Source of the DNA: Leptobrachium leishanense
Lineage: Eukaryota; Chordata; Amphibia; Anura; Megophryidae
NCBI GenBank assembly: GCA_009667805.1
Contig: CM019067.1
Span: 246,051,721 to 246,115,720, forward strand
Length of the DNA stretch: 64,000 nt
Reading direction: 5' to 3'
This document shows positions 25,160 through 38,087 of the stretch, piece by piece. A program made the translations under genes and the position numbers. Position 1 is the stretch's first letter; every line of letters starts with the position of its first letter. The notes under the pieces are model-generated. The model worked only from the letters and a program-made list of their open reading frames with translations, had not been told where the DNA came from and ran no database searches.

Positions 25160-26010
25160 GGGGCACTGAAGAAACAGAAGGGAGATTTTATTTAACCATC
25201 CCTCCCTTGTCACTAACTGGGAGAAGAGGGGGGTTATCGGTCCCTACATACACTCCTGACAACTGACAATCGGAAACGTTCAGGAGCAATATGAGCTGCC
25301 GAGCGCTTCCGATTCTCTGCCTGCCACTGCAGGCGGAGGGAGGAGCATCATGCTCTCTCCTGTTAGTTCGGGCTGGTGGTGAGGTGCCGGTACTGAGTAC
25401 CCCCTGAAAAAAGCCCTGCTTCTATTCCACCCAGCCGGTCCTAACCCTAATACTCAACCGCTTACATACTATGAATAACCCCAAGCATAAAATGTTTAGA
25501 ATTAGCCAATATATTAGATTTCGGACACATGTCAATAAAGGTTACATTTATAATGTAGCCTACTGCAACAGCAGCGACATTGCTGACTAGATCCATTACT
25601 ATGGTGTATGGGGCCAAGAGAACACCTGTGCTGCATTCTTTTCAATTGCCTGTTAATTGCCTGTTAATTTGCTGCAAGGACCTTTTTTTATTTTTTGCTC
25701 CTTTCCGGCAGTTAACACCCTGGTTGAGCAATAGGTAAATTGTTTCGATTAACAAACGTGTAGAAATTAACGCCGGAATTAACGATCTGTTGGTTACACT
25801 AGCGCAAGTGCTCTCTAGCGCTCCCCATGTTAAGTATAGGATGCAGTAAGTACAGTTAGCTTGTGCTACAAATTGTAAATTACCGCGCGCAAAGTGGTTT
25901 TCTCCATTTGTAGCAAGAGGCAAACGATCTGTGGGTCCGGCGCTAGACTGAATTTACCTGACGCTAACACAAAAACATGCTGACGTTAAGGTTAGCTCAC
26001 ACCAGGAGAT
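25160..26010. other. Mixed repeat remnants
   Basis: GGTACTGAGTACCCCCTGAA and AAAGCCCTGCTT at about 25,390-25,420 look like a hAT-type terminus, perhaps paired with GGTGGGGGTACTC at about 24,597. From about 25,710 to 26,010 there is sequence like the ~737-bp MITE family (GCGCTCCCCATGTTAAGTAT) ending in GATAGGGCCC. No gene seen. Confidence 0.4.
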
Positions 26011-26403
26011 AGGGCCCTCAATAATTTCCATTAATTTGTTTAAGATTTATAACAACAACTATGTTCAGGTATATATGAATCACCCTGCATAAGGTTCTTT
26101 TACTTTCATTGTTTAATAGGTATATGTGTGTGTATAGATAGATAGATAGATATATAGATTACCAATGTATTCTGTGCTTTGGTGAATAAAATAATCAGTC
26201 TATGCAAAATAAACAAGAAAAGTCCATAGTGTTTTCTGTATGATAAATCAAACACATGAATAAGGGCTTATTGAATTTCCCTCACAAAACTGCAAGTGAC
26301 AGTTTGTCACTCAGACATGAATACCCTAAGGAGGATCAGACCACTTGTATATGTAGGATTCCCGAGTGGTATACTGGAGACAACAATTGGAGCTGAGATA
26401 TAC

Positions 26404-26925
26404 AGGGTTATTCAAAGAGATCTGAATGGCTGCCGAAAGGGAACCGAACGCTGAAAATCAGCGTTCGGTTACCTTTCTTAGCCATTCGGCTATACAGAGA
26501 GCAGGCAATTCGCCAAATCCTGCAGAATCGCCTGCACATACGGTAGCTGTTCATTGACTGTTCGAGGGCAGTGAATCCCCATAGAGAAGCAATGCTTTGG
26601 GTATTCAAAGAGCGAAACCCAGCAGTGAAAAGTTGCCGAATTGCCCTGCCATTCGGTGGTTTAATTCGGCAGGTTTATTCAGGGGAATCCTATAGGCTTC
26701 AATGTTAAAAATATTCCCGTTTTTAATTCAATATCTAATAAACCGTTGATTATAATATTCTGCAGTAAAAAGTCTCTTTATTTATAGATTTTTTGGGATA
26801 TTTTAAGCATTTTTTGGGATTTTTTTGCCAAAATATGTTTTCTGATTTTTTTTCCCCAGTTTTTTTTTAAACGTTTGTTCTTTTTTCTGTAACAGCCCTT
26901 TTTATTATCATTCTTTGTTTTGTTA
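26404..26925. mobile_element. AGGGTTATTCA-family element, right end lost
   Basis: Starts AGGGTTATTCAAAGAGA. Its interior (CATTCGGTGGTTTAATTCGG, TCTAATAAACCGTT, TTTTTTCTGTAACAG) matches 49,870-50,120 in the same order, so both are copies of one family. No matching right terminus is seen here. A GATA microsatellite precedes it (about 26,137-26,157). Confidence 0.6.
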
Positions 26926-26929
26926 ATGT

Positions 26930-28135
26930 AATGGCAGAAGATGTAAAATTATGTATGAGTTTCACTTTCCATATCAGATTTAGATTAATTTGGTTCAGAA
27001 TTAAACTACATAGAAACTATTTGAGGCATGATTATGTATAGACATTTCAGAAGGAATGAAGCGTGATTAGCTGAGTCACCTCATTATCCATATATAAATA
27101 TTTCTAGGTGGTTTTATTCCTTTTCTCCTTATATGTGAAGAAAAACAGGTTAGGTATATAAGGTATAAACGCATTTTCACTAGTGAGGTGGTCGGTCCAG
27201 GTCCATGTAATATTCCATTTGTCATCGCTGGAGTGGTCTGTGGTCATATTTCATTGCCCTTCACGTCCCCACCAAAAGAACTTCACAAGAAGACCACAGT
27301 TACATAGGCATGTAGCTCTCACCACTCACCCCCTGAGTATCTTGAAATAATAAACTAGTAATTGAACGTTGAGTTTAGTGCTGCTGTTTTCATAGACATA
27401 GGGCTTGCTGAATGATTGCCACAGCGGGCGCTGCATCGAGGTGATGAAAGAACCTATTAGTCTGCTTAGTCTGTAGCAGACTGGAGTGTGAAGACAGGAT
27501 CTCTTCAAACAAATATCAGCCACAAAAAATGCCTCTCTGTGTTTGCAGGAAAGTTCCTGTTTAATGTACGGCATAAACATAATGTATTGAAATCCTCATT
27601 TTAGGTTGAAATATATGTGATCAGCACTACGGCTTGAAATTCCAAAGAACGAGATGAAGGCAGATTTTTATAAATTTATGTTAAAAAAAAAAAGGACGTA
27701 TAAGCCTGTGGAATATCCTTATCCTTTCAAAATAATGTGAAGATAACCAATCGTAGACAGCAAGTTCTGGGAAACGAACGTGAAGAATTCTTAAAGGACA
27801 GAAATCTAAGTCGAGCAGTGATGATTGCGTGAGGTAATTAATTGTTACTCTACTTGCCATTTCAATTTAATAGTAACTTCCTTTACCCTCAGCTTTGTCA
27901 TATACATACTGTTTGTTTGCGGGTCTTATACTTTGTATATAATGCATAAAATTGGCACTAGCTCTTGAATAACAGGTGATTACACGCGACTCATTATTCT
28001 TGGCGCTTGCATGTGAAAGGGAATACAATTTGCCAGTTGTGAACATTGTGTAAACATAATTTATTTGCAAGCGCAAAACCTCTTTACAACCAGTTAAAAT
28101 AATAGATTCCCATCATCTATATTCTCCTACCAGGC
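26930..28135. other. No recognised feature
   Basis: AT-rich sequence with only short frames. Nothing with terminal repeats or domain similarity that I can see. Confidence 0.4.
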
Positions 28136-28139
28136 TCCC

Positions 28140-29530
28140 CCCAAGATCTTTTCACCAATCTACTGTCTCGTGATGATGTAACAGGAAGGATGCTGAAGTT
28201 GGTGTTCTTCTGCCATAACTTATCGTTACTCAACATGTCGTCTATATTCCATAGGGAGTTGCTCGAGATGTCATAGAGTGTATACCAGGATTGAAACCCT
28301 CATTTAAACATTGGATTTCAAAAAGCATGTTGGACCCGTTCACTCCTGTGATAAGGATAACTATCAAATGAATTGCAATTGCTTTTGGGCTCCAAAACAT
28401 GCCTCTAATGTTTTAGCACCATGGGCATGATGCCCAAGGTGCTAAAACTGTTTATAATCAGCTGGAAGTGTATCTGACAGGCCTTTCTCCAACTGACATC
28501 TTGGATCCGCCTCGGGGACATCCCCCCGCACACTGACGTTATCGTGTATGGGGACTTTCCCCAAAAAGGGACTTCCACCCCCCTGCCAGGCAAGGAAGTC
28601 CCTATCGTGGGTAAAGGGGCATGGAAGGTATCATTGGAAATACTGCATGATGCCAAGAATGACCAGGTTATATGAATAAATAATAAAACAAAAATAAATT
28701 AAAAAATCCTTTTTTCCCTAATGCAGCACTATTATTCACTTTTCAATTATAACATGAACAATGATACTGCACTAACTCACCTTCTTATTTCCCATGACTC
28801 CAGCAAGTGTGGAGGCTATGGTATAATGCGTTATTACGCATTGGTTCATCGAAAACCTAGACCGCCGAACCGCTGCGAGGGTCGCATGTGGCACTTTGGG
28901 ACCCTTCGTCTTTGATTTTTACATAGTATAAGGTCAAATGAGGTGTCACAGAAAACGTCATAGTCTGGCCTTTCCATCTATACCAAATATGACCACATAA
29001 TGTATAAAAATAGGAAAAAGAAAAAATTAAATGCAAAATTTACTTTTTTAATTCTCTGTTCTATGGTGGCGGTATTATGTGTTTTTACTTATAAAGCAAA
29101 CAATGCCACTGCCCTAACTCACCTTCTCATTTCCCATGTCGAGATCAAATGCAGAGGTGATGGTGCAAAGCATTATTACACATTGGCCCATATAAAACAA
29201 GCCGCTTCACAGCTGCGAGGCGAGTGGAGGTCCTTTGGACCACTGTATTTCCATTCTTTACACCCCACAAAGTCATGTTAGGTGTCATTGGACAGGTCAG
29301 AGTCTGGCCTGGTTCTAAAGATATCAAATATGACCATGTAAAATGTCATGTATAAAAAAAAACTCACACAAACCTACATAAAATATATATATATTTGATT
29401 AAATATTCTTTGTTCCAAAGCAATGGCATTGTCTATTTGTCACATATATCATGAGCCATACCACTGCAATTTCTCGTCTTCTCGTTTTCCATGCTGCGAG
29501 CAAGATTAGTGTTTTATACAGTCACTAGGT
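28140..29530 (+). repeat. Repeat family X, left block
   Basis: At least two internal modules repeat here: CTAACTCACCTTCT.ATTTCCCATG followed by AT.ACGCATTGG or AT.ACACATTGG, then AGTCTGGCCT and ATATCAAATATGACCA-type text (28,721-28,995 and 29,060-29,340). The same modules occur reversed at 49,440-49,620 and 51,410-51,840, and partly at 32,690-32,850. Family X is long, non-coding and bounded elsewhere by TTAA. Confidence 0.6.
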
Positions 29531-29762
29531 GGAAAGCCTGCCCAGAGGGCAGTCTATTGTTGTCGCCAGCTCAGAATTCACGTCCACATAGTTTTTTTTC
29601 AATGTCCTATCCAAGAGTATCTCTCTATATAAATGCGTTTGTAACGTGTCCATCGCCATCCCATCCGCAACAGGAGGGCCAACTGAGCAGCTGTGATGGG
29701 CGCGCGCAGCTGACAGCGCATTACAAAGGCATTTATATATTAGAGCAGGTTCCTCTTCCCTC

Positions 29763-29880
29763 TTAGATTGTAAGCTCACGGGAACCGGACCCTCAGATTG
29801 TAAACTCGTGGGACCTTAGATTGTAAGTTCATGGGGCCCCTTAGATTGTAAGCTCATGGGGCCCCTTAGATTGTGTTGGG
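29763..29880. repeat. ~28-bp minisatellite, 4-5 copies
   Basis: The unit CCTTAGATTGTAAGCTCATG plus GGGCC repeats with variation. The phrase TTAGATTGTAAGCTC also occurs in LINE 3' tails (compare 17,070), so the array may have grown from such a tail. Confidence 0.8.
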
Positions 29881-29934
29881 CTTGGGCGGGCATTTTTTTT
29901 GTAGCGTATACATTATGCAGATATTTAATGGCTC

Positions 29935-31465
29935 GTGGTATGCATGGCATGGCAGGCTGGTGTTTAGGCACACTGGTATTATGAGACACTGGTATTATGC
30001 ATGGCAGACTGGTAATATGGCTGGCAGATTGGTATTAGGCATGGCTGACTGGCATTGTGCATGGCAGACTGGTAATATGGCTGGCGAACTGGTAATATGG
30101 CTGGCAGACTGGTATTGTGCATGGCAGACTGGTAATGTGCATGGCAGACTGGTAATATGGCTGGCAGACTAGTAATATGGCTGGTGAACTGGTAATATGT
30201 CTGGCAGACTGGTATTGTATATGGCAGGCAGACTGGTAATATGGCTGGCAGACTGGTATTGTGCATGGCAGACTGGTATTGTGCATGGTAGAATGGTATT
30301 GTGCATGGTAGAATGGTATTGTGCATGGCAGACTGGTAATGTGCATGGAAGACTGGTATTGTGCATGGCAGACTGGTACTGTGCATGGCAATGTGCATGG
30401 CAGACTGGTATTGTGCATGGCAGACTGGTACTGTGCATGGCAATGTGCATGGCAGACTGGTATTGTGCATGGCAGACTGGTACTGGGCATGGCAATGTGG
30501 ATGGCAGACTGGTATCGTGCATGGCAATGTGCATGGCAGACTGGTATTGTGCATGGCAATGTGCATGGCAGACTGGTATTGTGCATGGCAGACTGGTAAT
30601 GTGCCTGGCAGACTGGTAATGTGCATGGAAGACTGGTATTGTGCATGGCAGACTGGTACTGTGCATGGCAATGTGCATGGCAGACTGGTATTGTGCATGG
30701 CAATGTGCATGGCAGACTGGTATTGTGCATGGCAGACTGGTAATGTGCATGGCAGACTGGTAATATGGCTGGCAGACTGGTAATATGGCTGGCAAACTGG
30801 TAATATGTCTGGCAGACTGGTATTGTATATGGCAGACAGACTGGTAATATGGCTGGCAAATTGGTAATATGGCTGGCAGACTGGTAATATGGCTGGCAGA
30901 CTGGTATTGTGCATGGCAGACTGGTATTGTGCATGGTAGAATGGTATTGTGCATGGCAGACTGGTATTAAGGCAGGCAGACTGGTATTGTGCATGGCAGA
31001 CTGGTAATGTGCATGGCAGACTGGTACTGTGCATGGCAATGTGCATGGCAGACTGGTATCGTGCATGGCAATGTGCATGGCAGACTGGTATTGTGCATGG
31101 CAATGTGCATGGCAGACTGGTACTGTGCATGGCAGACTGGTATTGTGCATGGCAGACTGGTAATGTGCATGAAAGACTGGTATTGTGCATGGCAGACTGG
31201 TACTGTGCATGGCAATGTGCATGGCAGACTGGTATTGTGCATGGCAGACTGGCACTGTGCATGGCAGACTGTTATTGTGCATGGCAGACTGGTATTGTGC
31301 ATGGCAGACGGGTACTGTGCATGGCAATGTGCATGGCAGACTGGTATTGTGCATGGCAATGTGCATGGCAGACTGGTACTGTGCATGGCAGACTGGTATT
31401 GTGCATGGCAATGTGCATGGCAGACTGGTATTGTGCATGGCAGACTGGTAACATGGCTGGCAGAC
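29935..31465. repeat. 20-bp minisatellite array, ~1.5 kb
   Basis: The unit is ATGGCAGACTGGTATTGTGC with common variants: TACTGTGC, TAATGTGC, TAATATGGC and an extra ATGGCAATGTGC block of 12 bases that makes a longer compound unit. About 70 units are present. Because 20 is not a multiple of three, every frame reads the same 20-residue cycle, and several frames stay open for hundreds of codons on both strands (longest 467 codons, minus strand). I treat these as non-coding. Confidence 0.95.
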
Positions 31466-31471
31466 CGGGCA

Positions 31472-31565
31472 CTAAGGAGATGGAGGCCGGGCACTGAGGA
31501 GATGGAGGCTGGGCTTGAGGAGATGGAGGCCGGGCTTGAGGAGATGGAGGCCGGGCACTGAGGAG
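31472..31565. repeat. ~27-bp minisatellite, 4 copies
   Basis: GAGGAGATGGAGGC(C/T)GGGC followed by TTGAG or ACTGAG repeats directly after the 20-bp array. A different unit, so a separate expansion. Confidence 0.85.
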
Positions 31566-31567
31566 AT

Positions 31568-31631
31568 AAACAAATCCGATCCATTGGAGAGGCGCTGTGC
31601 TGTGCGCCTCTCCAATAGATCGGATTTGTTT
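31568..31631. repeat. Tight hairpin, 28-bp stem and 8-nt loop
   Basis: Arms 31,568-31,595 and 31,604-31,631 pair over 28 bases with one mismatch (left arm starts AAACAAATCCGATCC, loop TGTGCTGT). It lies at the junction between the minisatellites and a GC-rich segment. It could form a cruciform or an RNA hairpin. Confidence 0.85.
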
Positions 31632-31689
31632 TGTCCCTCGCACACGCCGGCTGTGCGCGTGCCGCGGCCGCTGGTTGCGCGCACATGCG

Positions 31690-32049
31690 CAGTCCGTTTT
31701 TTGGGCGACGGACTCGCCAGCCCTTATCGTTTTATGTTATAGATATTATTCATAAAACACAATGGCCATAAAAAAAAGCGAAACATTTCCCTAATTTTTT
31801 TCAGACGCGATTGAAATCTGAATGGAAATTTCCTTTTTATTTTTTTTTTACACTTTTGTTATAACATTCTGAAAGGACATGATGTGTACATATAATAATG
31901 ATAAGTTTTGAATCTGCCGATTCTGCAGAATATAAGGATATATAATTTGTCTGGGTGCTACAATAAAACAAGTCTTTGAATCGCTTTTAAACATGATGAG
32001 CACAAAACAGTCAAAATGAGCTCAGCACATGGAGTGAAGTGGCTCAGCA
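31690..32049 (-). repeat. Repeat family X, end region (reverse), interrupted by hAT
   Basis: Read in reverse it gives CTTCACTGCTGAGCCACTTC, CTCATCATGTTTAAAAGCG and CCCAGACAAATTATATATCC, matching the start of the X copy at 32,301 and the block at 48,440-48,560. The X end (GAAGAGGTTAA) continues at 42,533 on the far side of the hAT element, so hAT inserted into this X copy. Confidence 0.75.
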
Positions 32050-32300
32050 GTGAAGAGTAGGGATGAGCCAAACACTCCCCGAATTCGGTTCGAGCCCGAA
32101 CCCGAACTTCCCATTTGTTAGAGACCGAACCCGAACCCGAACCCCCATGCAAGTCAATGGGGCTGAAAATTTGGTTTTTTAGAGTGCCCTCCAAGAGGGC
32201 ATATATGCTACATATTTGCCATAAAAGGTGTATGGGGGTCCGGGTAGTGCCCTGGGGGACAGGAAACAAGGACAAAAAGTAATAAAAAAAACGTTTTTAA

Positions 32301-33473
32301 CCCTTTCGCTGCTGAGCCTTTTCCCACCTCTGTGCTGAGGTCATTTTTACCGGTTTCGCTCATCATGTTTAACCGCGTTTTGAAGCCTTATTTTAATATA
32401 TGACCCAGACATATTATATATCGTTCTTTCCGGCAGACTGTGCAGATTCATAATATGTCATTATTATATGTATACGTTATGTCATGTCTGTATATTATAA
32501 CAAAATATGCAATAAAATTAGAATTTTCAATAATTTACAATCTGTAAAGTGTTTTTTTTCACATTTTAAAATGCGATCGTTTGCGGTTATATTTTCTATG
32601 GGGTGCGCTTGTTAAAAAAATTAGAAATGAGGAATCGTTACTTTGTTTTGGGGGAAATTACGTGTTTTTTAGCAAACGCCCCCCATAGAAAAATCGTTAG
32701 TGTAGCATCATTGTTCACATTATAATTGAAATGGGAACAATATTGTTGCACTAATAAATCTAAAAAAAAAAAAAAAAAACATTTATTTTTTTTACATTTT
32801 ACATGGTCATGTTTGGTATCATTGGAACAGCCACGCTCTGGCCGTTCCAATGATAGTAAACATTAACCCCTAGCTGTCACGGATCGGGAGATAGGGGGTT
32901 CATTGGAACCCCCTATCTCCACTATAGGTGGCAGCAAGGGGTTAATTTGAAAACTGGCGCCATCGCGCTCTGCGCGATGACGCCAGTCATTAGGGGGATA
33001 TCCCGGAAGCTTGGCCGACATCCAAGATGTCGGCCAGCTCCGGAGGGGACCGCGATACGGCGCATGTTGGCGCCATATCGCGATCCAGCCCCTTAGGGGT
33101 TAAAGACAGCCGCCGCTTGGAAGGGCAGGCTGTGCCCTTCCAGGCGGTGCCTGCCTTTAACCGCTGGCATGCACGGATGGGGAGGGGAGAGGTCTGAAGG
33201 ACCTCCCCCCCTCCCATTCAGGCACCTTCCCTGCAATGGCGGGGGGTGCCTGAAATAGACGTCATCGCGCATGCGCGATGACGCCTATCGTGCCCGCCGG
33301 GGTCCCGGAGGTTGGGCTGACATCGATGATGTCAGCCCACACCGGGGGGCCGAGCGATCAGCCGGAATACCGGCTGATCGCGGGCTGCAAAGGGAGGACG
33401 CGCTCAGCGCATCCTCCGCAGCCAAGTAGCAATGCGGTTGGACGCGCTGAGCGCGTCCACCGCATTGAAGTGG
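32301..33473. mobile_element. TTAA-type element X (short copy), 1,173 bp, nested in hAT
   Basis: Bordered by TTAA on both sides (32,297-32,300 and 33,474-33,477). Left end CCCTTTCGCTGCTGAGCC and right end CGCATTGAAGTGG are only partly inverted. Interior blocks match other X segments: TATCATTGGAACAGCCACGC; GGGCTGACATCGATGATGTC (palindromic) and ATCGCGCATGCGCGATGA. No transposase. TTAA plus CCC-type ends suggest a piggyBac-type non-autonomous element. Confidence 0.7.
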
Positions 33474-34707
33474 TTAAAGGGACAGTGAGTTTTCCATGAA
33501 ATAAGGGTTAAAAATCAAAAATTCCTTCAAATATCGTGCCTAGGAGGTCCCCATAACCTGCCCGTGAAGTGGCGGATTTCTAGGATGTATAGAAACACTT
33601 AAAAACAAAAAAAATGACGTTTCATATGACGGTAAATGCTTTTCCTTTAATCTATCCATAAACAACTGCTTGGGGCGGCAGCCTGTATGAAAAGACATTT
33701 TAGGACGCGCAGAAAAAGTTTAGTGATTTTTTTGGCTAAATTATTGTGAAACTTATGCAGGCTTTGGATGAAAGTAACAATAAGTGCTTTAAAATTGGTC
33801 TTTTAGCGTCGGCAACAGTGCCGTCACACCGTAACCCCTCTGAGGATATGAATCTGATACAAGCGTCAGTGGCAGTGCACCCAGATATTGTGCCTTTAGT
33901 GCCAGGCATGCAAGTACTATCATACAGTAACCCCTCTGTGGTATTGTGGAAGAGTGCAGGGGTGGACCATGCGGTCCTATATTAAAAAGATATGAATCTG
34001 GGAATGGGCGTCAGTGCACCCAGATATTCTGCCTTTGGTGCAAGACTGCCAGGGCAGCAAGTATCATCATACAGTAACCCCTCTGTGTTATTGTGGAAGA
34101 GTGCAGGGGTGAACCTTGCGGTCCTATATTAAAAAGATATGCATCTGGTTAAGGCGTCAGTGCACCCAGATATTCTGCCTTTGGTGCAAGAATGCCAGGG
34201 CAGCAAGTATCATCATACAGTAACCCCTCTGTGTTATTGTGGAAGAGTGCAGGGGTGAACCTTGCGGTCCTATATTAAAAAGATATGCAACTGGTTAAGG
34301 CGTCAGTGCACCCAGATATTCTGCCTTTGGTGCAAGACTGCCAGGCCAGCAAGTATCATCATACAGTAACCCCTCTGTGGTATGGTGGAAGAGTGCAGGG
34401 GTGGACCATGTGGTCCTATATTGAAAAGTTTTTGATCTGGTAATGGGCGTCAGTGCACCCAGATATTGTGCCTTTAATGCCAGGCCAGCAAGTATCATCA
34501 TACAGTAACCCCTCTGTGGTATTGTGGAAGAGTGCAGGGGTGGACCTTGCGGTCCTATATTAAAAAGATATGCATCTGGTTAAGGCGTCAGTGCACCCAG
34601 ATATTCTGCCTTTGGTGCAAGACTGCCAGGGCAGCAAGTATCATCATGCAGTAAGGCTGGGGTCAGACGAACGCAGTGTTAACGTCCGTGTTGCCCGCAC
34701 ATAAGTA

Positions 34708-36365
<1,658 letters not shown>

Positions 36366-36924
36366 TACGTCTGTAATAGCATACAATTGTGTTAAATGGA
36401 GCCCCACACACGAAGTACGTCCGCACAGAAGTGCGGGGGCTGATGGACGCTGCAAACAGACGCAGGTTAGGCAAGAACGTAATACTGCTAGAACGGACGT
36501 GCAGAGTGTGCCACGTCCACAACGTCCGCATAGCTTTGTGTGTGAGTGATGCAACAAGGTCAGACGGAATGCATTTATACGTCCAGCATTTTTGACGGAC
36601 AGAATGTTCTTTCATTGTAATTTATTTTCCCTGCTACATCAGTCAAAAAATACGTCAGTGAAAAAAACCGACTACCTTGTCACTACCTTGTCGTCAGTCA
36701 GTAAGTAAGTACGTCCGTACTGCACGGACGCACAGTCCGTAGAAAATGCGCTCATCTGACCCTAGCCTAACCCCTCTGTGGTATTGTGGAAGAGTGCAGG
36801 GGTGGACCATGTGGTCCTATATTGAAAAGTGTTTTTTTTATCTGTTAATGGGCGTCAGTGCACCCAGATATTGTGCCTTTAATGCCAGGCCAGCAAGTAT
36901 CATCATACAGTAACCCCTCTGTGG

Positions 36925-37891
36925 TTACATAGTTACATAGTTATATAGGCTGAAAAAAGACATGCGTCCATCGGGTTCAGCCTCTCCCACATAACCTACT
37001 GCTGTTGATCCAAAAGAAGGCAAAAAACCCAGTCTGAATGCTTGCCAATATGCAACATACTGGGAAAAAATTCCTTCTTGACCCCAGAATGGCAGTCAGA
37101 TTTCTCCTTGGATCAAGAAGCTTTTACCCACATATTAAATATTATAACCCTTAATATTCTGTGTCTGCAGGAAGTCATCCAGTCGTTTTTTAAAAGTCTG
37201 TACAGACTCTGACCCAACCACCTCAACAGGCAGAGAATTCCACAGCTTTATTGTTCTCACCGTAAAATAACCCTTCCTATGCTTTAAGCTAAATTTTCTT
37301 TCTTCCAGTCTAAATGGATGACCCCTTGTCCTATGTATAGTCCTGTTAATGAATAGGCTATCAGACAATGGTTGATAATGGCCCCGTATATATTTATATA
37401 AGGTTATCAGATCCCCTCTAAGGCGCATTTTCTCTAAACTAAACAGGTTTAAGCTTGTTAGTCTTTCCTCATAACTTAACCCTTCCATCCCCCTTATTAA
37501 TTTAGTTGCCCGTCTCTGCACTTTTTCTAGCGATATAATATCTTTTTTTAAGACAGGTGCCCAAAATTGCACGGCATATTCAAGGTGCGGCCTGACCATT
37601 GATTTATACAGAGGCAAAATTATGTTTTCATCCCGTGAGTGAACTCCCCTTTTAATGCATGCCAGTACTTTGCTGGCCTTGGCGGCTGCTGTTTGACATT
37701 GCACATTGTTACTTAGTTTGAAGTCTATGATTATTCCCAAATCCTTCTCCTGCTTGGATTTCCCTAACTCCGTACCATTTAGGGTATACATTGCTTGTGT
37801 GTTCTTCACTCCAAAGTGCATAACTTTACATTTATCTAGATTAAATTTCATCTGCCATTTAAGTGCCCAGTCCCCCAATCTATCTATACTA
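36925..37891 (-). mobile_element. CR1/L2-like LINE fragment
   Basis: The 3' end is at the left and consists of TTACATAG repeated three times (36,925-36,948, the last unit as TTATATAG), a short terminal microsatellite typical of CR1/L2-group LINEs. Minus-strand coding sequence follows. The right end is a 5' truncation at about 37,891. It interrupts one unit of the 145-bp array at GTGG. Confidence 0.85.
37135..37891 (-). pseudogene. LINE reverse transcriptase C-terminal region
   Basis: An open frame of about 250 codons within the element gives the post-YADD part of the RT (KWQMKFNLDKCKVMHFG, then KDLGIIIDFKLS, RPHLEYAVQFWAPV, LEKVQRRATKLI) and the terminal RTIKLWNSLPVEVVGSESV. The frame happens to extend upstream into hAT array sequence, which is not part of the protein. 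The catalytic domain is missing because of 5' truncation. Related in layout to, but different in sequence from, the LINE at 1,946-3,240. Confidence 0.88.
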
Positions 37892-38087
37892 TGGTATTGT
37901 GGAAGAGTGCAGGGCTGGACCCTGCGGTTCAAAAAAATAAAATTATATAAATCTGGCACAGGCGTCAGTGCAGCCAAATATTGTGCCTTTCATGGCAGCA
38001 AGTGCCTTCACACTGTAACCCCTTTGTGGTATTGTGGAAGAGTTCAGTGCTGGAGGTTTTGTGAATGCAGAAGAGGACATCCCCTAT

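Noticed and set aside
30035..31438. A 467-codon open frame on the minus strand, and several others of 140-427 codons on both strands, in the minisatellite
   Set aside because: They follow from a stop-free 20-bp repeat read in every frame. No start context, domain or non-repeat coding flank supports a gene.
29935..31465. CRISPR-like array
   Set aside because: Units are contiguous with no unique spacers and the genome is a vertebrate. It is a minisatellite.
32058..32160. Telomere- or satellite-like CCCGAACCCGAACC repeats
   Set aside because: The unit is CCGAAC, not TTAGGG, and it matches subterminal repeats mirrored at the other hAT end.
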